Shown: piece by piece, positions 33,528-41,193 of the stretch
Layout: the number at the start of each line of letters is the position of its first letter
Numbering within the stretch: the stretch's first letter is position 1
Assembly: GCA_004558185.1 (NCBI GenBank)
Contig: SFDP01000001.1
Coordinates: 1 to 64,000, forward strand
Origin: Lachnospiraceae bacterium
Lineage (GTDB): Bacteria; Bacillota; Clostridia; Lachnospirales; Lachnospiraceae
Direction of reading: 5' to 3'
Length of the DNA stretch: 64,000 nt
The notes under the pieces: model-generated
Told to the model about the DNA's origin: nothing
The model's input: the letters and a program-made list of their open reading frames with translations, nothing else
Database searches by the model: none
Made by a program: the position numbers and the translations under genes

Positions 33528-34418
33528 CTACTGCTGTTTTGCATCCAGAACATCTCTAAGACCATCGCCGAAAAAGTTTATTGCTAAAACGAACAGGCTG
33601 ATGGCCAGACCCGGAAATACCCAAATCCACCACTGACTAGTAACAACCGACACCGATTTTGCCGCATTTAAAATATTCCCCCAGGTGGGCGTACTATCCG
33701 CCACTCCAAGACCGATAAAGGAAAGTGCTGCCTCCTGTAAAATGAAGAAGGCAACGTTTGTTGTTGTGGAGACAATAATCGGACTCATCACATTGGGAAG
33801 AATCTGCTTGAACATAATTGCCCGTTTACTCATGCCAAAGGCTTCACAAACCTTTACATAGGTTTCATTTTTAAGGCTCATGAATTCGTTTCTTACCATA
33901 CGAAATGTAGTCATCCATCCAGTCAGGGCAAAGATAAACAGTAGATTAGACAATCCTCGTCTGTTTAAAATAGCTACAATCATCATTACCAAGACCAACT
34001 GAGGAAAGGCCTGAAAAATTTCTGAAATGCGGATTAAAATCATATCTGTTTTTTTACCAAAATACCCCGCAATCGCACCAAGTACCGCACCGATTATTGA
34101 GCTGACTACAGCACAGAAGACCCCAATGAGAATGGAATAGCAACCACCCACAAGTACCCTGGAAAATAAATCCCGGCCAATGGTATCCGTTCCAAATAAA
34201 TGACCCTTCCCCGGCGCCTTTTTCATTTCTGTTAAGACCGGAGTGGCATAGTCCACTCCCATAAGAAGGCCCGCAACACAGGCTATCGTAATGACTAAAA
34301 TAATAATCAGTCCCAGAACAGCCAGCTTATTATTCAAAAATTTCCGTATATTCCTTTTTAATAAGGAAGAAGCCTGATCCTTATTTTTTTCTTTTAGCCC
34401 TACAACTGATTGGCTCAT
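33528..34418 (-). CDS. Opp/Dpp-type ABC transporter permease, C subunit
   Basis: Membrane subunit of 296 residues with an N-terminal cytoplasmic stretch, one anchor segment and a five-span permease core. The OppC motif GTDTIGRDLFSRV and the EAA-type loop CEAFGMSKRAIMFKQILPNV are present, and GLGVADSTPTWGNIL near the end is diagnostic. AGGAGGA precedes the ATG at 34418. The start overlaps the end of the B-subunit frame region by a few bases only if the earlier ATG at 34445 is used. Confidence 0.93.
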   Translation of the reverse strand: MSQSVVGLKEKNKDQASSLLKRNIRKFLNNKLAVLGLIIILVITIACVAGLLMGVDYATPVLTEMKKAPGKGHLFGTDTIGRDLFSRVLVGGCYSILIGVFCAVVSSIIGAVLGAIAGYFGKKTDMILIRISEIFQAFPQLVLVMMIVAILNRRGLSNLLFIFALTGWMTTFRMVRNEFMSLKNETYVKVCEAFGMSKRAIMFKQILPNVMSPIIVSTTTNVAFFILQEAALSFIGLGVADSTPTWGNILNAAKSVSVVTSQWWIWVFPGLAISLFVLAINFFGDGLRDVLDAKQQ

Positions 34419-34434
34419 CCGTTCTCCTCCTTCC

Positions 34435-35394
34435 CTATTCTCCAAGACGAACTCTCGGATCCAATAATGCGTTCAAAATATCCACCATAAAGGAACAAAT
34501 CAACATCGCCGCTGCAATAATCAACGTAGTTACCAGCACCATCGGATAGTCACCTGATACAATGGCATTGGTCATAGTCAGACCTATCCCGGGATAAGAA
34601 AATACACTTTCAATGACAACAGAGCCGCCCACCAGCATGGGAATACGAAATACCAGGATAACCAGAACCGGCTTCATTGCATTCCGAAAACCATGCTTTA
34701 AATATACCTTCCACTCCGGTATTCCTTTAGAACGGGCAGTTTTAATATAATCACTGTTCAGCACATCCAGCATCGTATTTCTTGCATAGCGCATCAATAC
34801 GGCCACCATACCTATGGTCAGAGTCAATACAGGAAGAAACAAATGTAAAAAAGCATCTGCCAATGCGTTTTTAGCATCAGGACTGACACGGTTACTTGCC
34901 GGAAACCATCCCAATTTAATCGAAAAAATCTGAATCAGAACAATCCCTACAAGGAACTGTGGAACCGCTTGCCCAAGAACTGCCAAAACCCGCCCTGTGT
35001 AGTCAATAATCCCATTTTGCCGAACCGCAGATACAATGCCGATCCCAATGCCGATAATAGAGGAAAAAAGCAGGGAATATCCTGCAAGCTCAAAGGTATA
35101 GGGAAGTCTTACTGCTATAACAGAGGAAATTGAGGAGCCGTCGAAGGAGTAGCCCAGATTTCCACGCAAACAATTACCCACCCAACGAAAATACTGGACA
35201 ATCAAGGGATCATTTAATCCAAGCGATTCTCTCAGTGCATCAACGTTTTCTTTATTGGCAGAAAGCATTTCCGGACTGACCATAAAATTGATGGGGTCAA
35301 CTCCCGTCATCTGTAGTCCGAAAAATACGATAAAGCTGATTATAAGAAGCATAGGAAGCATCATAAGCAGCTTTTTGATTATAAATTTAAGCAT
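34435..35394 (-). CDS. Opp/Dpp-type ABC transporter permease, B subunit
   Basis: Membrane subunit of 319 residues, six spans, with the OppB opening FIIKKLLMMLPMLLIISF, the LGLNDPLIVQYFRWVGNCL segment and the EAA-type loop ARSKGIPEWKVYLKHGFRNA. ATG 35394 lies 124 bases after the binding-protein gene, with an mRNA hairpin in the gap that would allow more binding protein than permease to be made. Confidence 0.93.
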   Translation of the reverse strand: MLKFIIKKLLMMLPMLLIISFIVFFGLQMTGVDPINFMVSPEMLSANKENVDALRESLGLNDPLIVQYFRWVGNCLRGNLGYSFDGSSISSVIAVRLPYTFELAGYSLLFSSIIGIGIGIVSAVRQNGIIDYTGRVLAVLGQAVPQFLVGIVLIQIFSIKLGWFPASNRVSPDAKNALADAFLHLFLPVLTLTIGMVAVLMRYARNTMLDVLNSDYIKTARSKGIPEWKVYLKHGFRNAMKPVLVILVFRIPMLVGGSVVIESVFSYPGIGLTMTNAIVSGDYPMVLVTTLIIAAAMLICSFMVDILNALLDPRVRLGE

Positions 35395-35447
35395 TCTATC
35401 ACTCCATTCCTTGTGGCCTGCAGTATTTAGCCATTTTCGATGCCACA

Positions 35448-35483
35448 GGGGGAAGACCTGAAACTACTTCCTGCCTTCCCCCC
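35448..35483 (-). other. intercistronic hairpin between binding protein and permease genes
   Basis: GGGGGAAG (35448-35455) pairs with CTTCCCCC (35475-35482). No T-run follows, so it is more likely an RNA-stabilising or partial-termination element, as is common after binding-protein genes. Confidence 0.5.
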
Positions 35484-35518
35484 ATGAACACTTTCCTGTT
35501 AAAAATTATCTTATATAA

Positions 35519-37123
35519 CTATTGAGCAATTTCCCAGTTTGCAAAATCCAAATCACACATATACAAAGGATTACAGAATTCTACACCTGCAGGAAGAACC
35601 ACTTTATCGCTGGTAAATACATAGGTGTTAACCGTAAACACAGGAACCTTATAAGCCGCCTCCTGCTCTTTTTCCTGCAGCTTCTTCAATATTTCATTTC
35701 TTCCTGCCTGGTCTGTAGATTTGAACAGTTCACTAACCAGTTCATCAAATTCTGTTGTTCCACCAAACACATTGGCAAACAGCGCATCTGAACTCATATA
35801 TTCGGTATACCATTCATCAATGGAAAAAGCACTCTTTCCCTTAAAACCAATGTCATAATTACGCGTGGTAAACAAGTCTGTGGTTCCATCATTGGATAGA
35901 GTAGCTTCTACCTTCAGACCGGTTTGCTCAAGATAATGAACCACTGTCTGAATCAAATCGATGGAGGTCTGATCATTGTTATAGTAGCAGATTCTAAGTG
36001 TACGATTCATGTCATAACCGGAGGCCTGAAGATCAGCCTTTGCTTTTTCAGCATCAAAGGTATATTCAAATCCATTATAGGCCTCATGACTGTTTGGTAC
36101 TCCGCTGTTTAATACGGCAGCCGTAGGATACAAGGTTGCCAGGGTCGCCCGGTCAATGGCCTCAATCAATGCCTTACGCACTTCCACATTCTGCATAGCT
36201 TCATTTTCATTCCCATCCACACCCTTCATATTGAATAGGAAGTATTTGTAAAATAATACATCTACCTCATGGGTTGTATAGTTTGCCATTCCACCAATGG
36301 CCTCAACCAAATCCGCTGCATTACCAAAAACATAATCCGCCTGTCCTGCCTGTGCTGCTGTTATGTAATCCTGTACGAAGTAGCAGATGACCGACTTGAT
36401 TTTAGGTGCTGTACCTTCGTAATTTTCGTTTATCTTAAGAGTAAAATAGTTTCCCACATTCAATTCATCTAATACATACATTCCAGAAGTTACCGGATTC
36501 TGCCAGAAAGCATCTGCCTCCAGCTTCAGCGGGTCCGCATTTTCCAGACAATGCTTAGGCAGGATAGCAAACTGAGCAAGCACATCCATCATGGAAGCAT
36601 AGGGCGTTTCCAGGGTAAGTGTGATGCTATTCCCCTCTACCGTAATCTCGGAAATATTCTTAAATGCAGAGGTATAAATGGAATTACAGGTTGCTGCCTG
36701 CAATGCTGTCTCAATGGACCACTTCACATCCTCCGCTGTCAGCGCCTCTCCATCAGACCACTTTAAACCATCCTTCATGGTAATGGTATAAACCAGACTA
36801 TCCTCACTGATTTCACAGGATTGTGCCAAGTCCGGCTGTGGATTGGTCAAAGAGCTGTCTGCAAGAAACAGGGCTCTAAACATCAAGTTTGTTGCCATGA
36901 TCCGATTGTACCATGGAGTAGGAATCTTATCGTCTGTAGTGGAGCCGTCTCCTGTGGTGACCGACAATTTTAAAGCCTGACCGGAGCCGTCTGCAGCGTT
37001 CATCGTTCCATCTGAGGTTGTTACCTGTGCCGTATCTCCCTGTGTCTCAGTAGCTCCGCAGCCTATCAAAGAACTGGCAGCAAGTGTTGCTGTAACTATA
37101 AGCGCTAATAACCTTTTCTTCAT
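35519..37123 (-). CDS. family 5 extracellular solute-binding lipoprotein
   Basis: Binding protein of 534 residues. Signal peptide MKKRLLALIVTATLAASS leads to the lipobox LIGCG. The SBP family 5 features DGLKWSDGEALTAEDVKWSI and the DVLAQFAILPKHCLE region are present. The binding pocket cannot be read for substrate. Family 5 proteins mostly bind peptides, but some bind sugars; the neighbouring glycosidase and RpiR regulator favour oligosaccharides here. First gene of the operon, with an extended -10 promoter at 37166-37194. Confidence 0.92.
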   Translation of the reverse strand: MKKRLLALIVTATLAASSLIGCGATETQGDTAQVTTSDGTMNAADGSGQALKLSVTTGDGSTTDDKIPTPWYNRIMATNLMFRALFLADSSLTNPQPDLAQSCEISEDSLVYTITMKDGLKWSDGEALTAEDVKWSIETALQAATCNSIYTSAFKNISEITVEGNSITLTLETPYASMMDVLAQFAILPKHCLENADPLKLEADAFWQNPVTSGMYVLDELNVGNYFTLKINENYEGTAPKIKSVICYFVQDYITAAQAGQADYVFGNAADLVEAIGGMANYTTHEVDVLFYKYFLFNMKGVDGNENEAMQNVEVRKALIEAIDRATLATLYPTAAVLNSGVPNSHEAYNGFEYTFDAEKAKADLQASGYDMNRTLRICYYNNDQTSIDLIQTVVHYLEQTGLKVEATLSNDGTTDLFTTRNYDIGFKGKSAFSIDEWYTEYMSSDALFANVFGGTTEFDELVSELFKSTDQAGRNEILKKLQEKEQEAAYKVPVFTVNTYVFTSDKVVLPAGVEFCNPLYMCDLDFANWEIAQ

Positions 37124-37165
37124 AAAATCCTCCTTTTGCTTAAAATTTCCTTGCTGGTATTTCTT

Positions 37166-37194
37166 ACGATAACATTGATGAAGGTAATTTTCAA
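37166..37194 (-). promoter_or_regulatory. promoter of the Opp-type operon
   Basis: On the minus strand TTGAAA (37194-37189), 17 bases, TATCGT (37171-37166), with TGT before the -10 (extended form). Confidence 0.55.
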
Positions 37195-37206
37195 TATGTT
37201 TATTAC

Positions 37207-37223
37207 ATGAAAATATTTTTCAT
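37207..37223. promoter_or_regulatory. palindrome upstream of the Opp-type promoter
   Basis: ATGAAAATATTTTTCAT, an imperfect 17-base palindrome 13 bases upstream of the -35 box. It might be the RpiR operator or a weak catabolite-control site. No proof. Confidence 0.35.
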
Positions 37224-37373
37224 TTTTTGTATATATTGTATATTATTTTTATTTTTCTAACATAATATTTAAACAGTTATTAGCTTTATTATATTTTGAT
37301 TCTCATTTTATTAAAAATATAACTAAATTATTATTTATTTTTCAGCAATCTATATATCATTTTTAAACTCCGC

Positions 37374-37402
37374 TTGCCTTCACCATGAAATTATCCTATA
37401 AT
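37374..37402 (+). promoter_or_regulatory. sigma-A promoter of the RpiR gene
   Basis: TTGCCT (37374-37379), 17 bases, TATAAT (37397-37402), followed by AAGGAGG about 20 bases on. Confidence 0.75.
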
Positions 37403-37436
37403 CAGAATACGACATTTTGCCAAGGAGGCTTTTTTT

Positions 37437-38294
37437 GTGGCTACAACTATTCTTGATTCCATAACCGAACAATATAACTCTTTAACTCGTTCCAGCAGGA
37501 AGCTGGCTGACTATATCTTTTCCAACACCACTGAGGTTCAGTATATGTCCATCACCTCTCTAGCCGAAAGTTCAGGTGTATCAGAAGCCACAATTACTCG
37601 GTTTTGCCGGGGTCTTGGGCTCTATGGCTATAATGATTTTAAGCTTGCCCTGGCAAAATCTGAGCGCCTCAATGAGCTCGGGGATCCTCCCGATTCTCCT
37701 CAGTCAGTCAACTCTGAGGATGATTTTGATACTTTATGCCGCAAGCTGCATGCTTCCAATATTATTTCTCTGAACGAAACTCTGGAGCTTTTAAACAAAA
37801 AAGCTCTGTATGATGCCATAAGTCTGATGGCTGATGCTGATCATGTATTTTGCTTTGGTCAAGGCGGCGGCATGGTTATGGCTATGGAAGCATGGGCACG
37901 TTTTTCCACCGCTACAAACCATTTCATTCATATTGGGGATTCCCATATGCAGGCCATTGCCACAGCACTCTCCGGACCTAAGGATGCTATTCTTTTTTTC
38001 TCCTACTCCGGTTCAACCAAAGACATGGAGGATGTACTAAAGCTGGCTCGCCAGAAACAGACCCCCATCATTCTTGTTACCCATTTTCCTAAATCCCGAG
38101 CTGCTGAATTTGCCGATGTTATTCTCCAGTGCGGCTACAATGAAAGTCCGCTGCAGTCAGGCTCCATTGCCGCTAAAGTTGGACAATTATTCCTCATTGA
38201 ATGTCTTTTTTACGGGTACTGTCAGAAAAATCCCGAGCGCTGTACCGCTGCTAAAAAGGCTACTGCACAGGCCATTGCCAACAAACTGCTTTAG
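37437..38294 (+). CDS. MurR/RpiR-family transcriptional regulator
   Basis: Regulator of 285 residues, the only protein gene on the plus strand. The N-terminal HTH_6 domain (about 1-78) carries MSITSLAESSGVSEATITRFCRGLGL, and the C-terminal SIS domain (about 105-250) binds sugar phosphates (FCFGQGGGMVMAMEAWARF, AILFFSYSGSTKDMEDVLKLA). GTG at 37437 has AAGGAGG eight bases upstream. It is divergent from the Opp-type operon, and SIS domains sense phosphorylated sugars, which supports sugar-based control of that operon. Confidence 0.93.
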   Translation: MATTILDSITEQYNSLTRSSRKLADYIFSNTTEVQYMSITSLAESSGVSEATITRFCRGLGLYGYNDFKLALAKSERLNELGDPPDSPQSVNSEDDFDTLCRKLHASNIISLNETLELLNKKALYDAISLMADADHVFCFGQGGGMVMAMEAWARFSTATNHFIHIGDSHMQAIATALSGPKDAILFFSYSGSTKDMEDVLKLARQKQTPIILVTHFPKSRAAEFADVILQCGYNESPLQSGSIAAKVGQLFLIECLFYGYCQKNPERCTAAKKATAQAIANKLL

Positions 38295-38374
38295 TGCACT
38301 GGCATATTCCCCATTAGCATGATGATTCGTCTATTTCCCCGATAGCACAGAACAAGAATCCTCAGCGCAGCAGA

Positions 38375-38420
38375 GATAAAAATAGGGACTCTGTACCAAT
38401 CATACAGCAGTCCCTATCTC
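38375..38420. terminator. terminator shared by the convergent RpiR and DUF1540 genes
   Basis: ATAGGGACT (38382-38390) pairs with AGTCCCTAT (38409-38417), with an inner TGTA/TACA. The minus strand continues TTTTTATC, and the plus strand enters a T-rich stretch. Confidence 0.75.
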
Positions 38421-38434
38421 TTGCTCTTTCTTTT

Positions 38435-38749
38435 TTATTTTTCTTTAAATGTGCTGCAGCAGGTTTCTCTGCTGGTATCTGCGCCGCTTCCGCTGATTTC
38501 CACGTGCTCTGCAGTACATTTGTAATTTGCGTTGTACACACATTTAGAAGCCTCACAATCTACGCTGATGGTCGTACTGGGATGGCTGGTAGCATTGCTC
38601 AGACCCTCGCCTCTTTTTTGAAAAAAGCTTTCACAGCAGGTTTCATCACAACACTCTGCATGCTTTCCCCCTACCATAATATCACCCTTACAGCAGCACT
38701 TTTCCTTATTGTAGGTACAAGTATCTGCCTGACATCTTAGTTCTGCCAT
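38435..38749 (-). CDS. DUF1540 cysteine-rich protein, two domains
   Basis: A 104-residue protein with 14 cysteines. Two DUF1540 units are visible: LRCQADTCTYNKEKCC..CC..CC (about 4-45) and VDCEASKCVYNANYKC..CC (about 63-100). These small domains are thought to bind metal ions and are found in spore-formers; their job is unknown. Full-length and well separated, with GGAGG nine bases before the ATG. It follows thrS by 93 bases. Confidence 0.85.
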   Translation of the reverse strand: MAELRCQADTCTYNKEKCCCKGDIMVGGKHAECCDETCCESFFQKRGEGLSNATSHPSTTISVDCEASKCVYNANYKCTAEHVEISGSGADTSRETCCSTFKEK

Positions 38750-38810
38750 TCTTGCATACCTCCTTCTTCCTTATCGCCTTTTGGCGGCTGAAAATAGTAT
38801 GCCCGTGCTG

Positions 38811-38826
38811 GTAAGAACTATTCAGC
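38811..38826. repeat. possible short relic of the dispersed repeat
   Basis: GTAAGAACTATTCAGCA matches only the ACTATTCAG block of the repeat family. Too short to be certain. Confidence 0.25.
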
Positions 38827-38842
38827 AGACCTTGGATTAATT

Positions 38843-40810
38843 TTACTGCTTTTTCACTTCTTCCGTTACTTCCTCCTTACGGATTTCCTTGGTGCGAATT
38901 TCCTTACTGATAGCCTCAATAAATTCGTCCAGGGTTTTCTGTCCCTCATCCCCGGCAAAACGGCTTCTCACCGATACCAGACCTTCTTCTTCCTCTTTCT
39001 GACCAACTACCAGCATATAGGGAACCTTTGCCAATCTGGTCTCCCGGATTTTGTAGCCGATTTTTTCCGAACGGCTGTCTAATGTGCAAAGAATTCCATT
39101 TTCCCTTAACTTGGCTTCTACCTGATGTGCATAGTCCATGTATTTTTCCGAAATGGGTAAAATACGTACCTGCTCGGGGCAGAGCCAGGTGGGGAATTTA
39201 CCGGCATATTTCTCAATCAGCCAGGCCAGTGTTCTTTCGTAGCAGCCCATGGAGGTTCTGTGGATAATATAGGGACGTACCTTTTCTCCATGCTCATCCA
39301 CATAATACATATCAAACTGCTCCGCCAATACTGCATCCCACTGAATGGTAATCATGGTATCTTCTTTTCCATATACATTTCTGGCCTGAATGTCCACCTT
39401 AGGGCCGTAAAAAGCAGCCTCTCCTTCTTCCTCCGTAAAGGGTACCTCCAGCTCAGTTAAAATCTGACGGATATGGCCCTGGGTTTCTTCCCAGACTTCG
39501 GCAGTTCCTACATATTTTTCCTTATTATTCGGATCCCATTTAGAAAGACGATAGGTTACATCCTCCGAAACCCCTAAGGTATCCAGACAATATTTTGCCA
39601 AAGCAAGGCAGTCCTTAAATTCCTTCACCATCTGGTCCGGTCTGACAATCAGGTGCCCTTCCGAAATGGTAAACTGGCGCACACGAGTAAGTCCATGCAT
39701 CTCACCGGAATCTTCGTTTCTGAACAGCGTAGAGGTCTCTCCATAACGTAGCGGCAGGTCACGATAGGATTTCTGGCTGGCCTTGTATACATAGTACTGG
39801 AACGGGCAGGTCATTGGTCTGAGGGCAAAAACCTCCTTATCCTTTTCTTCATCTCCCAGAACGAACATTCCTTCCTTATAGTGATCCCAGTGTCCTGAAA
39901 TCTTATACAAATCGGATTTTGCCATGAGAGGAGTTCTTGTTCGAATATAACCTCTCTTTTCCTCCTCGTCCTCTATCCATCTTTGCAGGGTCTGGATAAT
40001 CTTTGCTCCCTTGGGCATTAGCAGGGGAAGCCCCTGACCGATAACATCCACCGTAGTAAACAGCTCCATTTCCCTGCCCAGCTTATTGTGGTCACGTTTT
40101 TTAATATCCTCTAAATGCTCCAGATAGGCTGCCAGCTCTTCCTTCTTATTGAAGGCAGTTCCGTAGATTCTCTGCAGCATGGCATTGTCCGAATTGCCTC
40201 TCCAGTATGCACCGGAGGAGGAAATCAGCTTAAAGGCTTTAATATTCTTCGTACTCATCAAATGGGGGCCGGCACAAAGATCAATAAACTCTCCCTGCTG
40301 GTAGAAGGAAATCACTGCATCCTGGGGCAGATCCCGAATCAATTCAACCTTATAGGGCTCGCCTCTCTCCTCCATCAGCCTGATCGCTTCTTCTCTGGGA
40401 AGAGTAAACTTCTCCAATTTTTTCCCTTCTTTGATGATTTTTTTCATTTCCCCTTCCAGCTTATCCAGATCCTCTCTGGAAAAGGGTGTACTTTCAAAAT
40501 CATAATAAAAGCCATTCTCAATACTGGGTCCAATGGCCATTTTAGCATCCGGATACAGTCGTTTCACCGCCTCTGCCAATACATGGGAGGCAGTGTGGCG
40601 AACCACCTGAAGCCCTTCCTTATCGCCTGCGGTAAGAATGTTCAACCGGCAATCCTGTTCCAGCACTGTTCTTAAATCTACAACCTGTCCATCCACCTCT
40701 CCTGCACAGGCCATTCTCGCCAGACCCTCACTGAGGTCTGCCGCCACATCGTATACACTGACCGAATTGGCGTACTCTTTTACTGAACCATCCTTTAATG
40801 TAATCTTCAT
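38843..40810 (-). CDS. thrS: threonyl-tRNA synthetase
   Basis: Class II synthetase that charges tRNA-Thr, 655 residues. TGS domain (1-60), editing domain with HTASH and CAGPH, catalytic core with MTCPFQYYVYK (zinc Cys), RYGETSTLFRNEDSGEMHGL and RVRQFT, motif 3 region, and the C-terminal anticodon-binding domain (EQVRILPISEKYMDYA). I take the ATG at 40810 (MKITLKDGSV) as start; the frame extends to 40864 through non-conserved residues. Expression is controlled by a T-box leader. Confidence 0.97.
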   Translation of the reverse strand: MKITLKDGSVKEYANSVSVYDVAADLSEGLARMACAGEVDGQVVDLRTVLEQDCRLNILTAGDKEGLQVVRHTASHVLAEAVKRLYPDAKMAIGPSIENGFYYDFESTPFSREDLDKLEGEMKKIIKEGKKLEKFTLPREEAIRLMEERGEPYKVELIRDLPQDAVISFYQQGEFIDLCAGPHLMSTKNIKAFKLISSSGAYWRGNSDNAMLQRIYGTAFNKKEELAAYLEHLEDIKKRDHNKLGREMELFTTVDVIGQGLPLLMPKGAKIIQTLQRWIEDEEEKRGYIRTRTPLMAKSDLYKISGHWDHYKEGMFVLGDEEKDKEVFALRPMTCPFQYYVYKASQKSYRDLPLRYGETSTLFRNEDSGEMHGLTRVRQFTISEGHLIVRPDQMVKEFKDCLALAKYCLDTLGVSEDVTYRLSKWDPNNKEKYVGTAEVWEETQGHIRQILTELEVPFTEEEGEAAFYGPKVDIQARNVYGKEDTMITIQWDAVLAEQFDMYYVDEHGEKVRPYIIHRTSMGCYERTLAWLIEKYAGKFPTWLCPEQVRILPISEKYMDYAHQVEAKLRENGILCTLDSRSEKIGYKIRETRLAKVPYMLVVGQKEEEEGLVSVRSRFAGDEGQKTLDEFIEAISKEIRTKEIRKEEVTEEVKKQ

Positions 40811-40874
40811 CTTCACCTTTCTCCTTCCTTTTCTCACCAATAAACAGATTCGGAATACAAACATTCCTTATTCA

Positions 40875-40912
40875 CGCAAAAAGCCCCTTACACTCAGGAT
40901 AAGTGTAAGGGA
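40875..40912 (-). terminator. T-box terminator of thrS
   Basis: On the minus strand CCCTTACACT (40911-40902) pairs with AGTGTAAGGG (40894-40885), followed by GCTTTTTGCG. It alternates with an antiterminator formed by the T-box sequence. Confidence 0.9.
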
Positions 40913-41155
40913 CGTCATTAACGCGGTTCCACCCTTATTATTCTGTCCTTCAGGCCTCTCAGAATCTTGGTCACCGAAAAAACAGAATCTCTCATTCATG
41001 ATGATAACGGAATCACCGTCCCCGATTAAGGGGCACTCCGAGGTGGTCTTGGGATAATTATTGATGAAAACGCTTCCAGCACCATCCTAATCCACGATGG
41101 GCGTTCTTCTCTGGCATCTGTCCTTATCTTACTTTCCTCATCAACGTGTTGTTCT
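40880..41155 (-). promoter_or_regulatory. T-box leader of thrS (threonine)
   Basis: The T-box motif AAGGGTGGAACCGCG is at 40936-40922. Stem I closes with GAGG/CCTC and GATAA/TTATC around an internal loop holding AAG-ACC-A; ACC (41047-41045) is a threonine codon and is the likely specifier. The 5' side of that loop has the AGTA bulge. Uncharged tRNA-Thr would stabilise the antiterminator and allow thrS transcription. Confidence 0.93.
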
Positions 41156-41160
41156 ACTCT

Positions 41161-41189
41161 ATCTTAGTGCAAAAGAAAAAATTTGTAAA
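41161..41189 (-). promoter_or_regulatory. promoter of the thrS T-box transcript
   Basis: On the minus strand TTTACA (41189-41184), 17 bases, TAAGAT (41166-41161). It lies just after the MCP stop codon at 41194. Confidence 0.65.
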
Positions 41190-41193
41190 GAGC

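Larger units (their letters stand above)
37124..37436. other. divergent regulatory region, 313 bases
   Basis: An AT-rich gap between the binding-protein gene (minus) and the RpiR gene (plus). It holds one promoter in each direction and a TGAAA/TTTCA palindrome, listed separately. I see no other gene in it. Confidence 0.7.
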
